64,000 bases of DNA from Roseburia sp. 1XD42-69 (GTDB taxonomy: Bacteria > Bacillota > Clostridia > Lachnospirales > Lachnospiraceae). The stretch covers positions 1 to 64,000 of the forward strand of contig NZ_RAZG01000001.1 in NCBI RefSeq assembly GCF_003612565.1, written 5' to 3'. Positions 35,220 to 43,198 of the stretch are shown piece by piece. The notes below the pieces were generated by a model that saw only the letters and a list, made by a program, of their open reading frames with translations, was not told the DNA's origin and ran no database searches. A program made the position numbers and the translations under genes. The number at the start of each line of letters is the position of its first letter. Position 1 is the first letter of the stretch.

Positions 35220-35719
35220 ATATGTATCTTCTCCATTCTCTTATATGTGCAAAAATTATATTCAATATTGGAATAAGTTTCCTTTTCACTTTCATATATA
35301 ATTTCCCACTTTGTATTATTATCAAGATTTGGGAAAAAAGAATCTGCTTCAAAATTACTATATATTTTAGTCACATAAGCAGTATCACATTTATCTAACA
35401 GTTGCTTATAAATTGATTCTCCACCGATAACATAAATATCCTTAGTCTCATATTTTTTCAATTCGTCATATAAATCATCCAAACAATTTAATACAACTGC
35501 ATTACAAACTTGATAATTAATATCATTAGTTAATATAATATTTAATCTGCCTTTTAATGGTAGTCCATTCGGAAAACTCTCAAAAGTCTTACGACCCATA
35601 ACAACAGTCTTGCCAAATGTTGAATCTTTGAAAAATCTTTGATCTTTTGGAATACGAATTAGTAATTCGTTTTTATTTCCAATTGCCCAATTTTTATCTA
35701 CTGCTACAATTAAATTCAT
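35216..35719 (-). CDS. folA: Dihydrofolate reductase
   Basis: 167 residues. DHFR motifs: NLIVAVDKNWAIGNKNELL with the active-site Asp replaced within LLIRIPKD, VVMGRKTFESFP, and IYVIGGESIYKQLL. It reduces dihydrofolate with NADPH, regenerating the cofactor used by the adjacent thymidylate synthase (10-nt gap). Confidence 0.93.
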   Translation of the reverse strand: MNLIVAVDKNWAIGNKNELLIRIPKDQRFFKDSTFGKTVVMGRKTFESFPNGLPLKGRLNIILTNDINYQVCNAVVLNCLDDLYDELKKYETKDIYVIGGESIYKQLLDKCDTAYVTKIYSNFEADSFFPNLDNNTKWEIIYESEKETYSNIEYNFCTYKRMEKIHI

Positions 35720-35729
35720 AATATTTTCC

Positions 35730-36551
35730 TTATATTCCTAATTCAAATTTTAACTGAGGTTTATTTGACTCATATCCTTTCAAAACAAAGTCATCAACAG
35801 TAATAGAATAAAAATCTTTTTTATCTGGATTTAGTTCTAATATTGGATGACAGTCGATTGGTTCTCTCTTTAACATTTCTAATGCATTATCTACATGCCT
35901 GTCATAGATTTGCTGGTTAGCAATAAAGTGTGTAAACACCCCTGGTTTATATCCACAATGTCTTGCTACCATCATCATTAACGCCACATATTGCATCTGA
36001 TTTATGTTACCTGCTGTCAACCAATCAGAACTGCGCTGATACATAATCATATCAATATATTCTCCACGAACTAAGAACTGTGTCTGATAGCAACATGGTT
36101 TTAATCCATGAGGTCTATTAAAATCTTCTTTCTGCCATAAATTAATAATGTGCCTTCTTCCATATGGATCATTAACAATTTCATCTAAAATAGGTTTTAC
36201 AAGATTATGCTTTCTTACTGTTTCTCCATAACATGAGCCGATTGTTCTGTCGCCAATATCCCATGAGTCCCACCAGTCAACATTATACTTATCTCTAAGC
36301 AAATCAAGATTATTGCTCTCATCCTGATATATCCAAAGAATTTCACCAATAGCTTTCTTAAAATAAATTGGTCTTAATGTAGTAATTGGAAACTCATTTT
36401 TGCTAATATCATATGTATGAACCACGCTATTTACTGATAAGGTATGTGCTGGTGTTCCATCCTCATAATGTGGTCTTGGATTTACATCTTTATATCCATC
36501 ATTTAAAATATGGCTTATAGATTTAATCATATATTTATCTGCTTTTATCAT
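35730..36551 (-). CDS. thyA: Thymidylate synthase
   Basis: About 273 residues from the ATG in MIKADKYMIKSISHILNDGY, preceded by GAGGTG. The catalytic Cys lies in GLKPCCYQTQFLV; the folate/phosphate motifs are QRSSDWLTAGNINQMQYVAL and DPYGRRHIINLW. It makes dTMP from dUMP and methylene-tetrahydrofolate. Together with dut, folA and nrdD it forms a complete route to dTTP precursors. Confidence 0.96.
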   Translation of the reverse strand: MIKADKYMIKSISHILNDGYKDVNPRPHYEDGTPAHTLSVNSVVHTYDISKNEFPITTLRPIYFKKAIGEILWIYQDESNNLDLLRDKYNVDWWDSWDIGDRTIGSCYGETVRKHNLVKPILDEIVNDPYGRRHIINLWQKEDFNRPHGLKPCCYQTQFLVRGEYIDMIMYQRSSDWLTAGNINQMQYVALMMMVARHCGYKPGVFTHFIANQQIYDRHVDNALEMLKREPIDCHPILELNPDKKDFYSITVDDFVLKGYESNKPQLKFELGI

Positions 36552-36593
36552 TCTACTTTTACACCTCAAACTTTCTCATATCTTCAATAAACG

Positions 36594-36611
36594 ATGAAAT
36601 AACACTTTTAT
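36594..36611. repeat. Intergenic palindrome ATGAAA-N6-TTTTAT
   Basis: An 18-bp palindrome with six-base arms. It lies between the HPr-like gene and thyA, next to the stop codon of the former. Confidence 0.6.
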
Positions 36612-36847
36612 TATAAAAATTGTTCCATATGTTCATTAAACCTTGCAATTTCAGCACGATCATCACTAATAATTCTAATTGTTACTGGCTTTGATAAATC
36701 TATGGTATAAATTCCAAGTGTTGATTTTGCATCTATCACATATCTATCTCTTAAAATATCAATATCACTGTTAAATTTATTCGCTTCATTCGTAAATTCT
36801 CTTACCTTTTCAAAATCATTTAAATTTAATGTTAATTCTGTATTCAT
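36611..36847 (-). CDS. Phage HPr-like protein without phosphoryl histidine
   Basis: 78 residues. FTNEANKFNSDIDILRDRYV, then IDAKSTLGIYTIDLSKPV matches the HPr fold from helix 1 through the Ser46 region (KSIMGV in HPr). The His15 motif is missing. HPr and Crh phosphorylated at Ser46 act with CcpA in Bacillota; whether this protein enters that pathway is speculation. It overlaps nothing and follows the secreted SH3 gene by 3 nt. Confidence 0.6.
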   Translation of the reverse strand: MNTELTLNLNDFEKVREFTNEANKFNSDIDILRDRYVIDAKSTLGIYTIDLSKPVTIRIISDDRAEIARFNEHMEQFL

Positions 36848-36850
36848 TTT

Positions 36851-37666
36851 TTATTCTCCTTGTTTTAAAATATTTTTATCATATACAATCAATGAATTCA
36901 CAGGGCTGTCCCATCCCACATTACATGAAGAAATATCGCCATCACGTTTTATATCTGATTCCAAAAAATTAATATCAACGATAAATTCTGATACACAACC
37001 ATTCTCTGCTGTTGTAATATTATCTTCCAATGTGTCATTTGGTGATTTTATATCTCCTACTATGCACTGTATTATATTTCCATTCTCTAATATCAAGTCT
37101 ATATATGTTCCAACATCTACATTAAACGCACTGCCTACAGCAACGCAATATCTATCGCCTACTTGTCTAATCCCAAAATTCCCAGTATGGGCTAAACTAA
37201 TCTGAAGCTCATATTGCATTGAAGAGATATCTGTAATTGCTGTATATGGCATAAATGATTTAAAGCCATTATTTGTTGGGAAATTATACATTACACTTTT
37301 ACAAGTTTCATTTGAAATATATTTCTTACTAATATATGCAATATCATTTTTTGAATCATTATTATGATATTTGCAGAATACGATTTCCCAATTATCGTTA
37401 TAATCACATATTAAAATTTCACTGTTAAATGGAATTATATATAATATTTCTGCTTCCAAATTAGGCTCACTTCTCATATTTAAATTATCAGTAGTATATG
37501 CTATATAACATTGATTACTTCTATTTTCTTTAACATGCAATACTTCACGAATATCATTTGTTACACCTGCATATGCACCACTATTTTCTTCTCCATATGC
37601 TGAAATATTAGGCAAACTTAAACAAACTATCATTGCTAATAGAAAAATCTTTATTATCTTATACAT
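36851..37666 (-). CDS. Secreted SH3-domain protein
   Basis: 271 residues with a signal peptide (MYKIIKIFLLAMIVCLSLPN, cleavage near SAYG, residue 24). A bacterial SH3 domain follows (about 58-115: TDNLNMRSEPNLEAEILYI), then a beta-rich C-terminal domain (about 135-260). SH3b domains often bind cell-wall peptides. A secreted wall-binding protein within a replication/nucleotide region is unusual; it may be expressed from the prophage to alter the lysogen surface. Confidence 0.7.
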   Translation of the reverse strand: MYKIIKIFLLAMIVCLSLPNISAYGEENSGAYAGVTNDIREVLHVKENRSNQCYIAYTTDNLNMRSEPNLEAEILYIIPFNSEILICDYNDNWEIVFCKYHNNDSKNDIAYISKKYISNETCKSVMYNFPTNNGFKSFMPYTAITDISSMQYELQISLAHTGNFGIRQVGDRYCVAVGSAFNVDVGTYIDLILENGNIIQCIVGDIKSPNDTLEDNITTAENGCVSEFIVDINFLESDIKRDGDISSCNVGWDSPVNSLIVYDKNILKQGE

Positions 37667-37733
37667 TTATTTTCCTACAAATTTTGAATTCTATTTGATA
37701 TATGTTTACGAGTTACATTTATTACTTCTCTAT

Positions 37734-39668
37734 TTAAGATGTGATCATCTGAACAAATTCACCTTCGCTTATAATTGGTATCCCCAAATCATGAGCCTTT
37801 TTATTCTTTCCTGATGTACTTGCAACATCATTGTTTATCAAGTATGATGTTTTAGCCGACACAGAACCAGATACTTTTCCTCCATTTCTCTCAATTGTAG
37901 TAACCAATTCTTCACGATTTTTGTAAAACTTTAAACTTCCTGTAATCACAAACAACTGACCTTCTAATACTTGTTTTACATTGCCATTATTCTCTGCCTC
38001 TCTAAAATTAAATTCCCCAATCAACTCAGCAATCCATCTATAATGCTCTCTGATGAAAGCCTTCATTGAGTTATTCATTGCATCTCCAAAATCATCTAAT
38101 TTAGTAAAGTCATAACCATGGTACCAAATATCATAAAATTCTTCTGCTTGATTATTAAATTCTTTTGCAATAACTTTGCTTGCTGTTCTACCAATCAGAG
38201 GAATACACAGTCCATAAATGAATCTATCCAATGTAGTATTTCTACTTTTTTCAATGTTTTCTAATAGTTTGCCTACTAATTTCTTACCAAAGCCATCAAG
38301 TTTATAAATTTCTTCTTTGTGATCTGATAAGTAATAAATATCTCTAAATGAATTTAACCATCCTAAATTAATAAATTTCTGTAGTCTCTGCTCTGATAAT
38401 CCATCTATATTAATTGCATTTTTGCTTACAAAATGTGATAGTTTACCAAGTAATTTCCCCTTACAGTCTGGATTAGTACATATAAGAACTTCCGTACCAT
38501 TTTCTTTAACAATCTTTGTACTACCACTACATATAGGACAAATGTTTGGAATATTAAAACTATTACTCTTAGTAAGATTATCTCTTATCTGAGGAATTAT
38601 TTGGTTAGCCTTATATACTGTAATCTCATCACCTATACCAAGTTGTAAATCCTTGCATATACTAATATTGTGCAATGATGCTCTACTTACTGTAGTTCCT
38701 TCTAATTCAACCTCATTAAAAATTGCCACTGGTGTAAGTTCGCCTGTTTTCCCCATACTCCATTCAATATCTTTAAGTGTAGATGTTACTTCTTCATCAT
38801 AAAACTTATATGCTAATGAATGTTTTGGGTGGTGCCCTGTTTTTCCAAGAGATTTACCATATTCAATATTGTCGTAAGTAATCACAAGACCATCAATCGG
38901 ATATGATTTATCTCTTGCAATGATTTTTAGTTCCTCAATCTTTTCTTCAATATTATCTGTCAAACTATTGTATCTTACATAAGGAACGACCTCAAATCCC
39001 CATTTTTCAGCTAATTCAAATCCTAATGAATATGTTGTTAATTCAAATGGTATTTTCCAAGCAATAAACTTAACATGTCTTTTTTTTGTAATATTATTAT
39101 CTAGTTGTCTAACAGATCCGCTTGCCAAGTTTCTGCAATTTTTATATTCTCCATTTGTATTAATCTTTTCAAAATCTGATTGAGTAATAATTGCTTCTCC
39201 CTCAATTTCAAATTTATTATTAAATGGAATATTTAATGGAAGGTTAGAAAATACTTTTGCATTATGTGTTACAATTTCTCCCTCTTCACCATTACCTCTT
39301 GTTTCACTTTGATACAAACATCCGCTATTATAAGTATTCAGAATCGTAAGCCCATCCATTTTCAAAGATAAAATGCATTCTCTACCATTTGAAAATTTAA
39401 TTAAATCATCCATTGACTTTGTTTTATCAAGTGAAAGCATAGGATGACTATGCTTCACCTTTTCAAGTTTTGACTTGACTTCATATCCAACCGTATGTGT
39501 TGGTGAATTAGTCATTACTATATTTGTTTTATCTTCTAAATTCTTTAACTCATCAAATAAATCATCGTATTCCTGGTCTGATATTTCTGATAAAGAATTG
39601 TTGTAATATGAATCTCTATATTGATTAAGTTGCTGTGTTAATTCCTTTATTCTTTTTACCTTATCCAA
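37734..39668 (-). CDS. ligA: NAD-dependent DNA ligase
   Basis: About 644 residues from a TTG 7 nt after AAAGGAGG (MDKVKRIKELTQQLNQYRD). Domains in order: NAD-binding Ia, the nucleotidyltransferase with the adenylated Lys in LSLKMDGLTI, OB-fold, four-Cys zinc finger (CPICSGS...CTNPDCKG), helix-hairpin-helix repeats, and a BRCT domain (GQLFVITGSLKFYKNREELV). Full-length bacterial LigA is uncommon in phages of this size. It seals nicks in phage replication. Confidence 0.95.
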   Translation of the reverse strand: MDKVKRIKELTQQLNQYRDSYYNNSLSEISDQEYDDLFDELKNLEDKTNIVMTNSPTHTVGYEVKSKLEKVKHSHPMLSLDKTKSMDDLIKFSNGRECILSLKMDGLTILNTYNSGCLYQSETRGNGEEGEIVTHNAKVFSNLPLNIPFNNKFEIEGEAIITQSDFEKINTNGEYKNCRNLASGSVRQLDNNITKKRHVKFIAWKIPFELTTYSLGFELAEKWGFEVVPYVRYNSLTDNIEEKIEELKIIARDKSYPIDGLVITYDNIEYGKSLGKTGHHPKHSLAYKFYDEEVTSTLKDIEWSMGKTGELTPVAIFNEVELEGTTVSRASLHNISICKDLQLGIGDEITVYKANQIIPQIRDNLTKSNSFNIPNICPICSGSTKIVKENGTEVLICTNPDCKGKLLGKLSHFVSKNAINIDGLSEQRLQKFINLGWLNSFRDIYYLSDHKEEIYKLDGFGKKLVGKLLENIEKSRNTTLDRFIYGLCIPLIGRTASKVIAKEFNNQAEEFYDIWYHGYDFTKLDDFGDAMNNSMKAFIREHYRWIAELIGEFNFREAENNGNVKQVLEGQLFVITGSLKFYKNREELVTTIERNGGKVSGSVSAKTSYLINNDVASTSGKNKKAHDLGIPIISEGEFVQMITS

Positions 39669-39681
39669 CCACATTCCTCCT

Positions 39682-39699
39682 TTGAAACACACATTTAAT
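39682..39699. repeat. Intergenic palindrome-like TTGAAA-N6-TTTAAT
   Basis: A degenerate copy of the family palindrome (one arm TTGAAA, the other two mismatches), directly upstream of the ligA ribosome-binding site. Confidence 0.4.
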
Positions 39700-39736
39700 T
39701 AGTAACCCATATTTCTAATTGGGGTAAAAGACTTTT

Positions 39737-40075
39737 TTATTTATCCATACCTATAATCCGTTCACCTAAATAATTCCAATCTTCTATATCATATATAACT
39801 TTCTCTTTCTTCATTTTTGTTATTACTTTAGAAACTTTCGATTTAGGGACATCAATATTAGTAATAACTTTCTCAATAAGTTCATTTTTACTCATTTGAT
39901 CACCCCTAAGAATATGACATACCATATCTCTGATTTGTCCATCATTGATTAGTTCCGAAGGATCTATAGGAGACAAGTTATAAATTTTGTATTTGTCAAG
40001 TTGAAATCCTCCCATTTCTAGTTCTTGCACCGTATCAAGGATTATTTTATCCTTATCGCTTAATAATAAATACAT
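39737..40075 (-). CDS. Hypothetical protein, possible winged helix
   Basis: 112 residues. The C-terminal half (QMSKNELIEKVITNIDVPKS, then KVSKVITKMKKEKVIYD) has the helix-turn-helix-wing pattern of a DNA-binding protein. ATG after GGAGG. A regulatory role within the element is possible but unproven. Confidence 0.6.
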   Translation of the reverse strand: MYLLLSDKDKIILDTVQELEMGGFQLDKYKIYNLSPIDPSELINDGQIRDMVCHILRGDQMSKNELIEKVITNIDVPKSKVSKVITKMKKEKVIYDIEDWNYLGERIIGMDK

Positions 40076-40100
40076 CTGTTACCTCCGTTAAAATTGCGAT

Positions 40101-40349
40101 TTAATAGTCATCTGTAAATTCACCACGTTCAATGCATTCAGCTATTTCTTTAAATAACTTCTTTGCACATGATATGTTGATTCCGATACTTTGTTTTTCA
40201 ACCCAATGTTTATCATTATCAATTTCCATATATTTGATATTGATATTTACATCATCTTGTTCTACAACATATTTCCATGAATTATATAACTCTTGAAAAT
40301 TTTATGAGTATTCTTTAATTGTATTTGTTACTGCTTTTATCTCTTCCAT
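40101..40349 (-). pseudogene. Hypothetical gene with in-frame ochre stop
   Basis: The frame reads MEEIKAVTNTIKEYS, then TAA at 40302-40304, then NFQELYNSWKYVVEQDDVNI and continues in good coding character to GEFTDDY. A GGAGA ribosome-binding site precedes the ATG. One substitution would restore an 82-residue protein. No internal start with a ribosome-binding site is evident. Confidence 0.55.
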
Positions 40350-40359
40350 TTTTTTCTCC

Positions 40360-40377
40360 TTAAAAGACTTGTTTTAT
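40360..40377. repeat. Intergenic palindrome TTAAAA-N6-TTTTAT
   Basis: A copy of the family palindrome lying directly before the ribosome-binding site (GGAGA) of the interrupted gene at 40101-40349; its left arm borders that site. Confidence 0.55.
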
Positions 40378-40763
40378 CTGTTTACAACCTTCCCATTTTC
40401 AATAACATCATTAAAGAACTCTATAACCTCTTCTTCTCCGTTGAAAGCATATTTATTACCCCAGAATGAAATATGTTTTTTGAGAAACTTTACAATATAT
40501 TTTTTAAAAATATCTGTTGAGTATTCATATGTTATCTTTTCTATATTACCACCAAGATTCTGTTCAACTTCCATTGTGGATGTTGTCATTCCAAAATAAC
40601 TAAATTTAACATTTAGAATACCGAGAGATTCTGTCTTAAACCTTGTGGAAAGATTGTAGTCCATCCAGTCATAATCATATAAGTGTAAATATGTATTTGT
40701 CCTATCATCTTCAATATTGTCACTAAAAATCAAATCATTGCTATTTATTTTCTCTAAGTACAC
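40374..40763 (-). CDS. Hypothetical prophage protein
   Basis: 129 residues, GTG start with GGAGGAAAATG upstream. Acidic, with aromatic-rich N-terminal half (YLHLYDYDWMDYNLSTRFKT) and a helical C-terminus. No family recognised. Confidence 0.6.
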   Translation of the reverse strand: MYLEKINSNDLIFSDNIEDDRTNTYLHLYDYDWMDYNLSTRFKTESLGILNVKFSYFGMTTSTMEVEQNLGGNIEKITYEYSTDIFKKYIVKFLKKHISFWGNKYAFNGEEEVIEFFNDVIENGKVVNR

Positions 40764-40779
40764 TCTACATTTTCCTCCT

Positions 40780-40797
40780 TTAAAAGCGTGGTTTTAA
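40780..40797. repeat. Intergenic palindrome TTAAAA-N6-TTTTAA
   Basis: A perfect six-base-arm copy of the family palindrome, directly upstream of the ribosome-binding site of the gene at 40374-40763. Confidence 0.65.
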
Positions 40798-41021
40798 GAC
40801 TTTGTTACTATATCATTTACAACAACCACCTTATACGAAGATACTTTCATCTCATCATATAATCCCCATTCACTTTCTACATTTTCAATTTTTCCTATAA
40901 CAACAAATTGACCTTTAAATCCTATTACTTCCCCTTTATATAAAAAGGAAGAAGTTCCTCTATGCCTCATTGCTACAACTTTATCTCCGATTTTTATTTC
41001 ATTATTTAAGAAATCTTTCAT
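40794..41021 (-). CDS. Hypothetical small beta-barrel-like protein
   Basis: 75 residues. IKIGDKVVAMRHRGTSS, then FLYKGEVIGFKGQFVVIGKI suggests an SH3-like or KOW-like barrel. ATG after GGAG. Function unknown. Confidence 0.55.
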   Translation of the reverse strand: MKDFLNNEIKIGDKVVAMRHRGTSSFLYKGEVIGFKGQFVVIGKIENVESEWGLYDEMKVSSYKVVVVNDIVTKS

Positions 41022-41426
41022 CTAAACTGCTCCTTGATAATCATTCAAATTAACTTTTTCTATAGAAACAACACTGAACCATCCAGGATTCAAACCAATC
41101 TTCTGATGAAACTCAAACATCAATTCTGATAACTTGTCCTCTAACCATTTTCTCTCTTCATCTGTTACACCTTCATAAATGTATGTATCACAACCAGAAT
41201 CATCACAATACGCTTCAGCTAATTCTTCCATAATCCTATCTGGATCAGGATCAGTTCTCAAAGGAACAAGTTCACACTCACCAACATAAATTGTTGGATT
41301 ATTTGTAGATAAACTTCTTTCAATCCATTTTTTACAACCTAAAGCATCCTGTATTGCTTCTTCTTTTGTATTAAATGTGCCATGTGTCCAATTTTCATTA
41401 TCTGTTTCGTTCCATGACCATAACAT
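41022..41426 (-). CDS. Hypothetical acidic prophage protein
   Basis: 134 residues, strongly acidic in the middle (PDRIMEELAEAYCDDSGCDT), Trp-rich at the N-terminus. Contiguous with the next gene (stop and start adjacent). No family recognised. Confidence 0.6.
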   Translation of the reverse strand: MLWSWNETDNENWTHGTFNTKEEAIQDALGCKKWIERSLSTNNPTIYVGECELVPLRTDPDPDRIMEELAEAYCDDSGCDTYIYEGVTDEERKWLEDKLSELMFEFHQKIGLNPGWFSVVSIEKVNLNDYQGAV

Positions 41427-41432
41427 TTATTT

Positions 41433-41759
41433 TCACCTCTCAATCATTTCAAATGCTTTTCTCATGCCTTCCATGAAGTCAGTCCCATCCAAATTATCGT
41501 CTATATACTTCTCCAATTTATCTATCTGTTCATTTAAATAATCTAAACTTTCTGATATATCACCATAATCATTATATCTTTGTTCTAATTCATTTTTCTC
41601 GTTTTCTAATTTCTGATATGCTGCATATAATTCTTCGCTTGGTTCTCCACATATCTCTTCTACTTTCTGAGAAAATTCATTACCAATATTTTCAGATACA
41701 ATTCTGAGAACATCTGATAAATCTTTGGCTTGCTCCCAATTCTCATTTATCATTATCAT
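41433..41759 (-). CDS. Hypothetical coiled-coil protein
   Basis: 108 residues, mostly heptad-like helix (about 40-100: YAAYQKLENEKNELEQRYND). ATG after GGAG. No family recognised; possibly an oligomeric accessory protein. Confidence 0.6.
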   Translation of the reverse strand: MIMINENWEQAKDLSDVLRIVSENIGNEFSQKVEEICGEPSEELYAAYQKLENEKNELEQRYNDYGDISESLDYLNEQIDKLEKYIDDNLDGTDFMEGMRKAFEMIER

Positions 41760-41776
41760 AAATTTATTTTCTCCTT

Positions 41777-41971
41777 TTAATCGAATAACGAAATGTGTTT
41801 TAACCCCTCTTCCAAATCATTCGCCTTACGAAATTGTTTAATATCTTCTTCCGTTTTTGCAATTAGTAGTTGATTTTTTGCTTTTTTAATTCTACTCTGT
41901 AAAAGTAACATCTCATTCTGTAACTCACTCAATGTGTTAAAATATTCTTGCTTAACTTTTTCAATATCCAT
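41777..41971 (-). CDS. Hypothetical short coiled-coil protein
   Basis: 64 residues, helical from residue 5 to 50 (YFNTLSELQNEMLLLQSRIK). ATG after AAAGGA. Function unknown. Confidence 0.55.
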   Translation of the reverse strand: MDIEKVKQEYFNTLSELQNEMLLLQSRIKKAKNQLLIAKTEEDIKQFRKANDLEEGLKHISLFD

Positions 41972-41992
41972 TTTTATATCCTTTCCTACTAC

Positions 41993-42010
41993 TTAAAACC
42001 TATCTTTCAT
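41993..42010. repeat. Intergenic palindrome TTAAAA-N6-TTTCAT
   Basis: A copy of the family palindrome between the genes at 41777-41971 and 42007-42336. Confidence 0.55.
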
Positions 42011-42336
42011 GGTTTTGTTTCAATCCAATAAGAAACAAATCTTTTCCTAAAATTACTTTCCTTAATATATTCATAGGCAGGATAACAAGACATACTAGCT
42101 ATCCCTTTTTCGTAAAGATAATTAACAAATAATTCTGTAAATCTATGGTTACAATCTGTCCAAATTATTCCTATGTCTTCTTTTATATCATTTAAAAATC
42201 CGACACAGCCATCAATATATCCTTCATACAATTTTTCTACTTTTCCTCTGCCAAAATATTCATAAATGATTATTGGATAGGGTCTACCACTTGAAAATTG
42301 ATAATTTTCATCAGTATCTATAATTATTTCTCTCAT
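42007..42336 (-). CDS. Hypothetical prophage protein
   Basis: 109 residues, beta/alpha pattern (YPIIIYEYFGRGKVEKLYEG, DIGIIWTDCNHRFTELFVNY). Last minus-strand gene before the plus-strand Abi-alpha pair; the two starts are divergent, 74 nt apart. Function unknown. Confidence 0.55.
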   Translation of the reverse strand: MREIIIDTDENYQFSSGRPYPIIIYEYFGRGKVEKLYEGYIDGCVGFLNDIKEDIGIIWTDCNHRFTELFVNYLYEKGIASMSCYPAYEYIKESNFRKRFVSYWIETKP

Positions 42337-42410
42337 TAATCAATTCCTCACTTTATTTTTACAAATGTTTGATATATAATATTTTCATAAATAGTTTGGA
42401 GGTTACATAT

Positions 42411-42743
42411 ATGTCTGAAGATAAAAAGTCGTTAATCAACTTAATTCCTGATTCCATTGATAATGCTGTTAAAAATATTACTGATAAACCAACACAAAAT
42501 ATTGGAACCACTCTTGCTGATATTTGGTATCTTGTTTTTGGTGGTATTTCACAAGCTGCAGAAAAACGTAAATTAGAATATGCACATGCTCTTCAAGAAT
42601 TTAAAAATGAGTTAGAAGAAAAAATTTATAAAATTCCAGAAGATAAATTAGTTGAGCCTGATATACAAATTGTCGCTCAGGCTTTAGAAGCTGCTAAATA
42701 TTGTATTGAAAAAAATCTCTACGAAGAATGTTTAGTAATTTAA
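42411..42743 (+). CDS. DUF4393 (Abi-alpha-like) protein, N-terminal part
   Basis: 110 residues with GGAGG before the ATG. KNELEEKIYKIPEDKLVEPD and IQIVAQALEAAKYCIE match the first half of DUF4393/Abi-alpha proteins, some of which are linked to abortive phage infection. The frame then crosses an A7 tract (42709-42715) and stops at 42743. The rest of the family sequence continues in the -1 frame. With the next entry it is the only plus-strand gene in the phage part, which fits a lysogen-expressed function. Confidence 0.65.
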   Translation: MSEDKKSLINLIPDSIDNAVKNITDKPTQNIGTTLADIWYLVFGGISQAAEKRKLEYAHALQEFKNELEEKIYKIPEDKLVEPDIQIVAQALEAAKYCIEKNLYEECLVI

Positions 42744-43102
42744 TAGCTAAATCAATGAATAAAGAAACATCCTTATATTCACATCCTTCATTCGTTAATA
42801 TAATTAAACAATTATCTACTTATGATGCAAGAATATTAGCATATATATATGAATGCCAAATTGAATCTAATATAAATATTATTATTGATGATAACGACTT
42901 GCTTTTTCCATTATCTTCATTAGAAAAACAGGGATTAATTCATGTACATATGCAACAATCTGCTCAAACATTATCCATTGATAAAAACTTATTAAAATTA
43001 CATACAAATTTTGATGTTAATATTCCTATCAAAACAGCCTATATTACTTTGACTAAATTAGGTGATACTTTTTGTGATATTTGTTTAAATTCAGAAATTT
43101 AA
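42728..43102 (+). CDS. DUF4393 (Abi-alpha-like) protein, C-terminal part
   Basis: 124 residues if started at the ATG at 42728. RMFSNLIAKSMNK, HPSFVNIIKQLSTYDARILA and TAYITLTKLGDTFCDICL match the second half of DUF4393. Reading backward in this frame gives SLRRMF up to the A7 tract, agreeing with the family's L-R-x-M-F. Either -1 frameshifting at A7 makes the whole 230-residue protein, or a one-base change split it, or two coupled peptides are made (the ATG has no clear ribosome-binding site). Confidence 0.65.
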   Translation: MFSNLIAKSMNKETSLYSHPSFVNIIKQLSTYDARILAYIYECQIESNINIIIDDNDLLFPLSSLEKQGLIHVHMQQSAQTLSIDKNLLKLHTNFDVNIPIKTAYITLTKLGDTFCDICLNSEI

Positions 43103-43118
43103 CTTTATACATTATTCC

Positions 43119-43136
43119 ATGAAAGTCCTATTTCAT
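43119..43136. repeat. Intergenic palindrome ATGAAA-N6-TTTCAT
   Basis: A perfect copy of the family palindrome, located between the convergent Abi-alpha and helicase genes; the only copy not followed by a ribosome-binding site. Confidence 0.6.
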
Positions 43137-43146
43137 CACCTTGTTC

Positions 43147-43194
43147 AGTCTATATATAGTAGTTTGCAAAATTCAAAACCGCTATATATAGACT
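43147..43194. repeat. Large inverted repeat with 22-nt spacer (copy 1)
   Basis: AGTCTATATATAG (43147-43159) and CTATATATAGACT (43182-43194) are perfect 13-bp arms, followed by a T5 run. It could act as a convergent terminator. The same core arms, spacer length and following TAGTT occur at 57236-57277. Confidence 0.65.
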
Positions 43195-43198
43195 ATTT

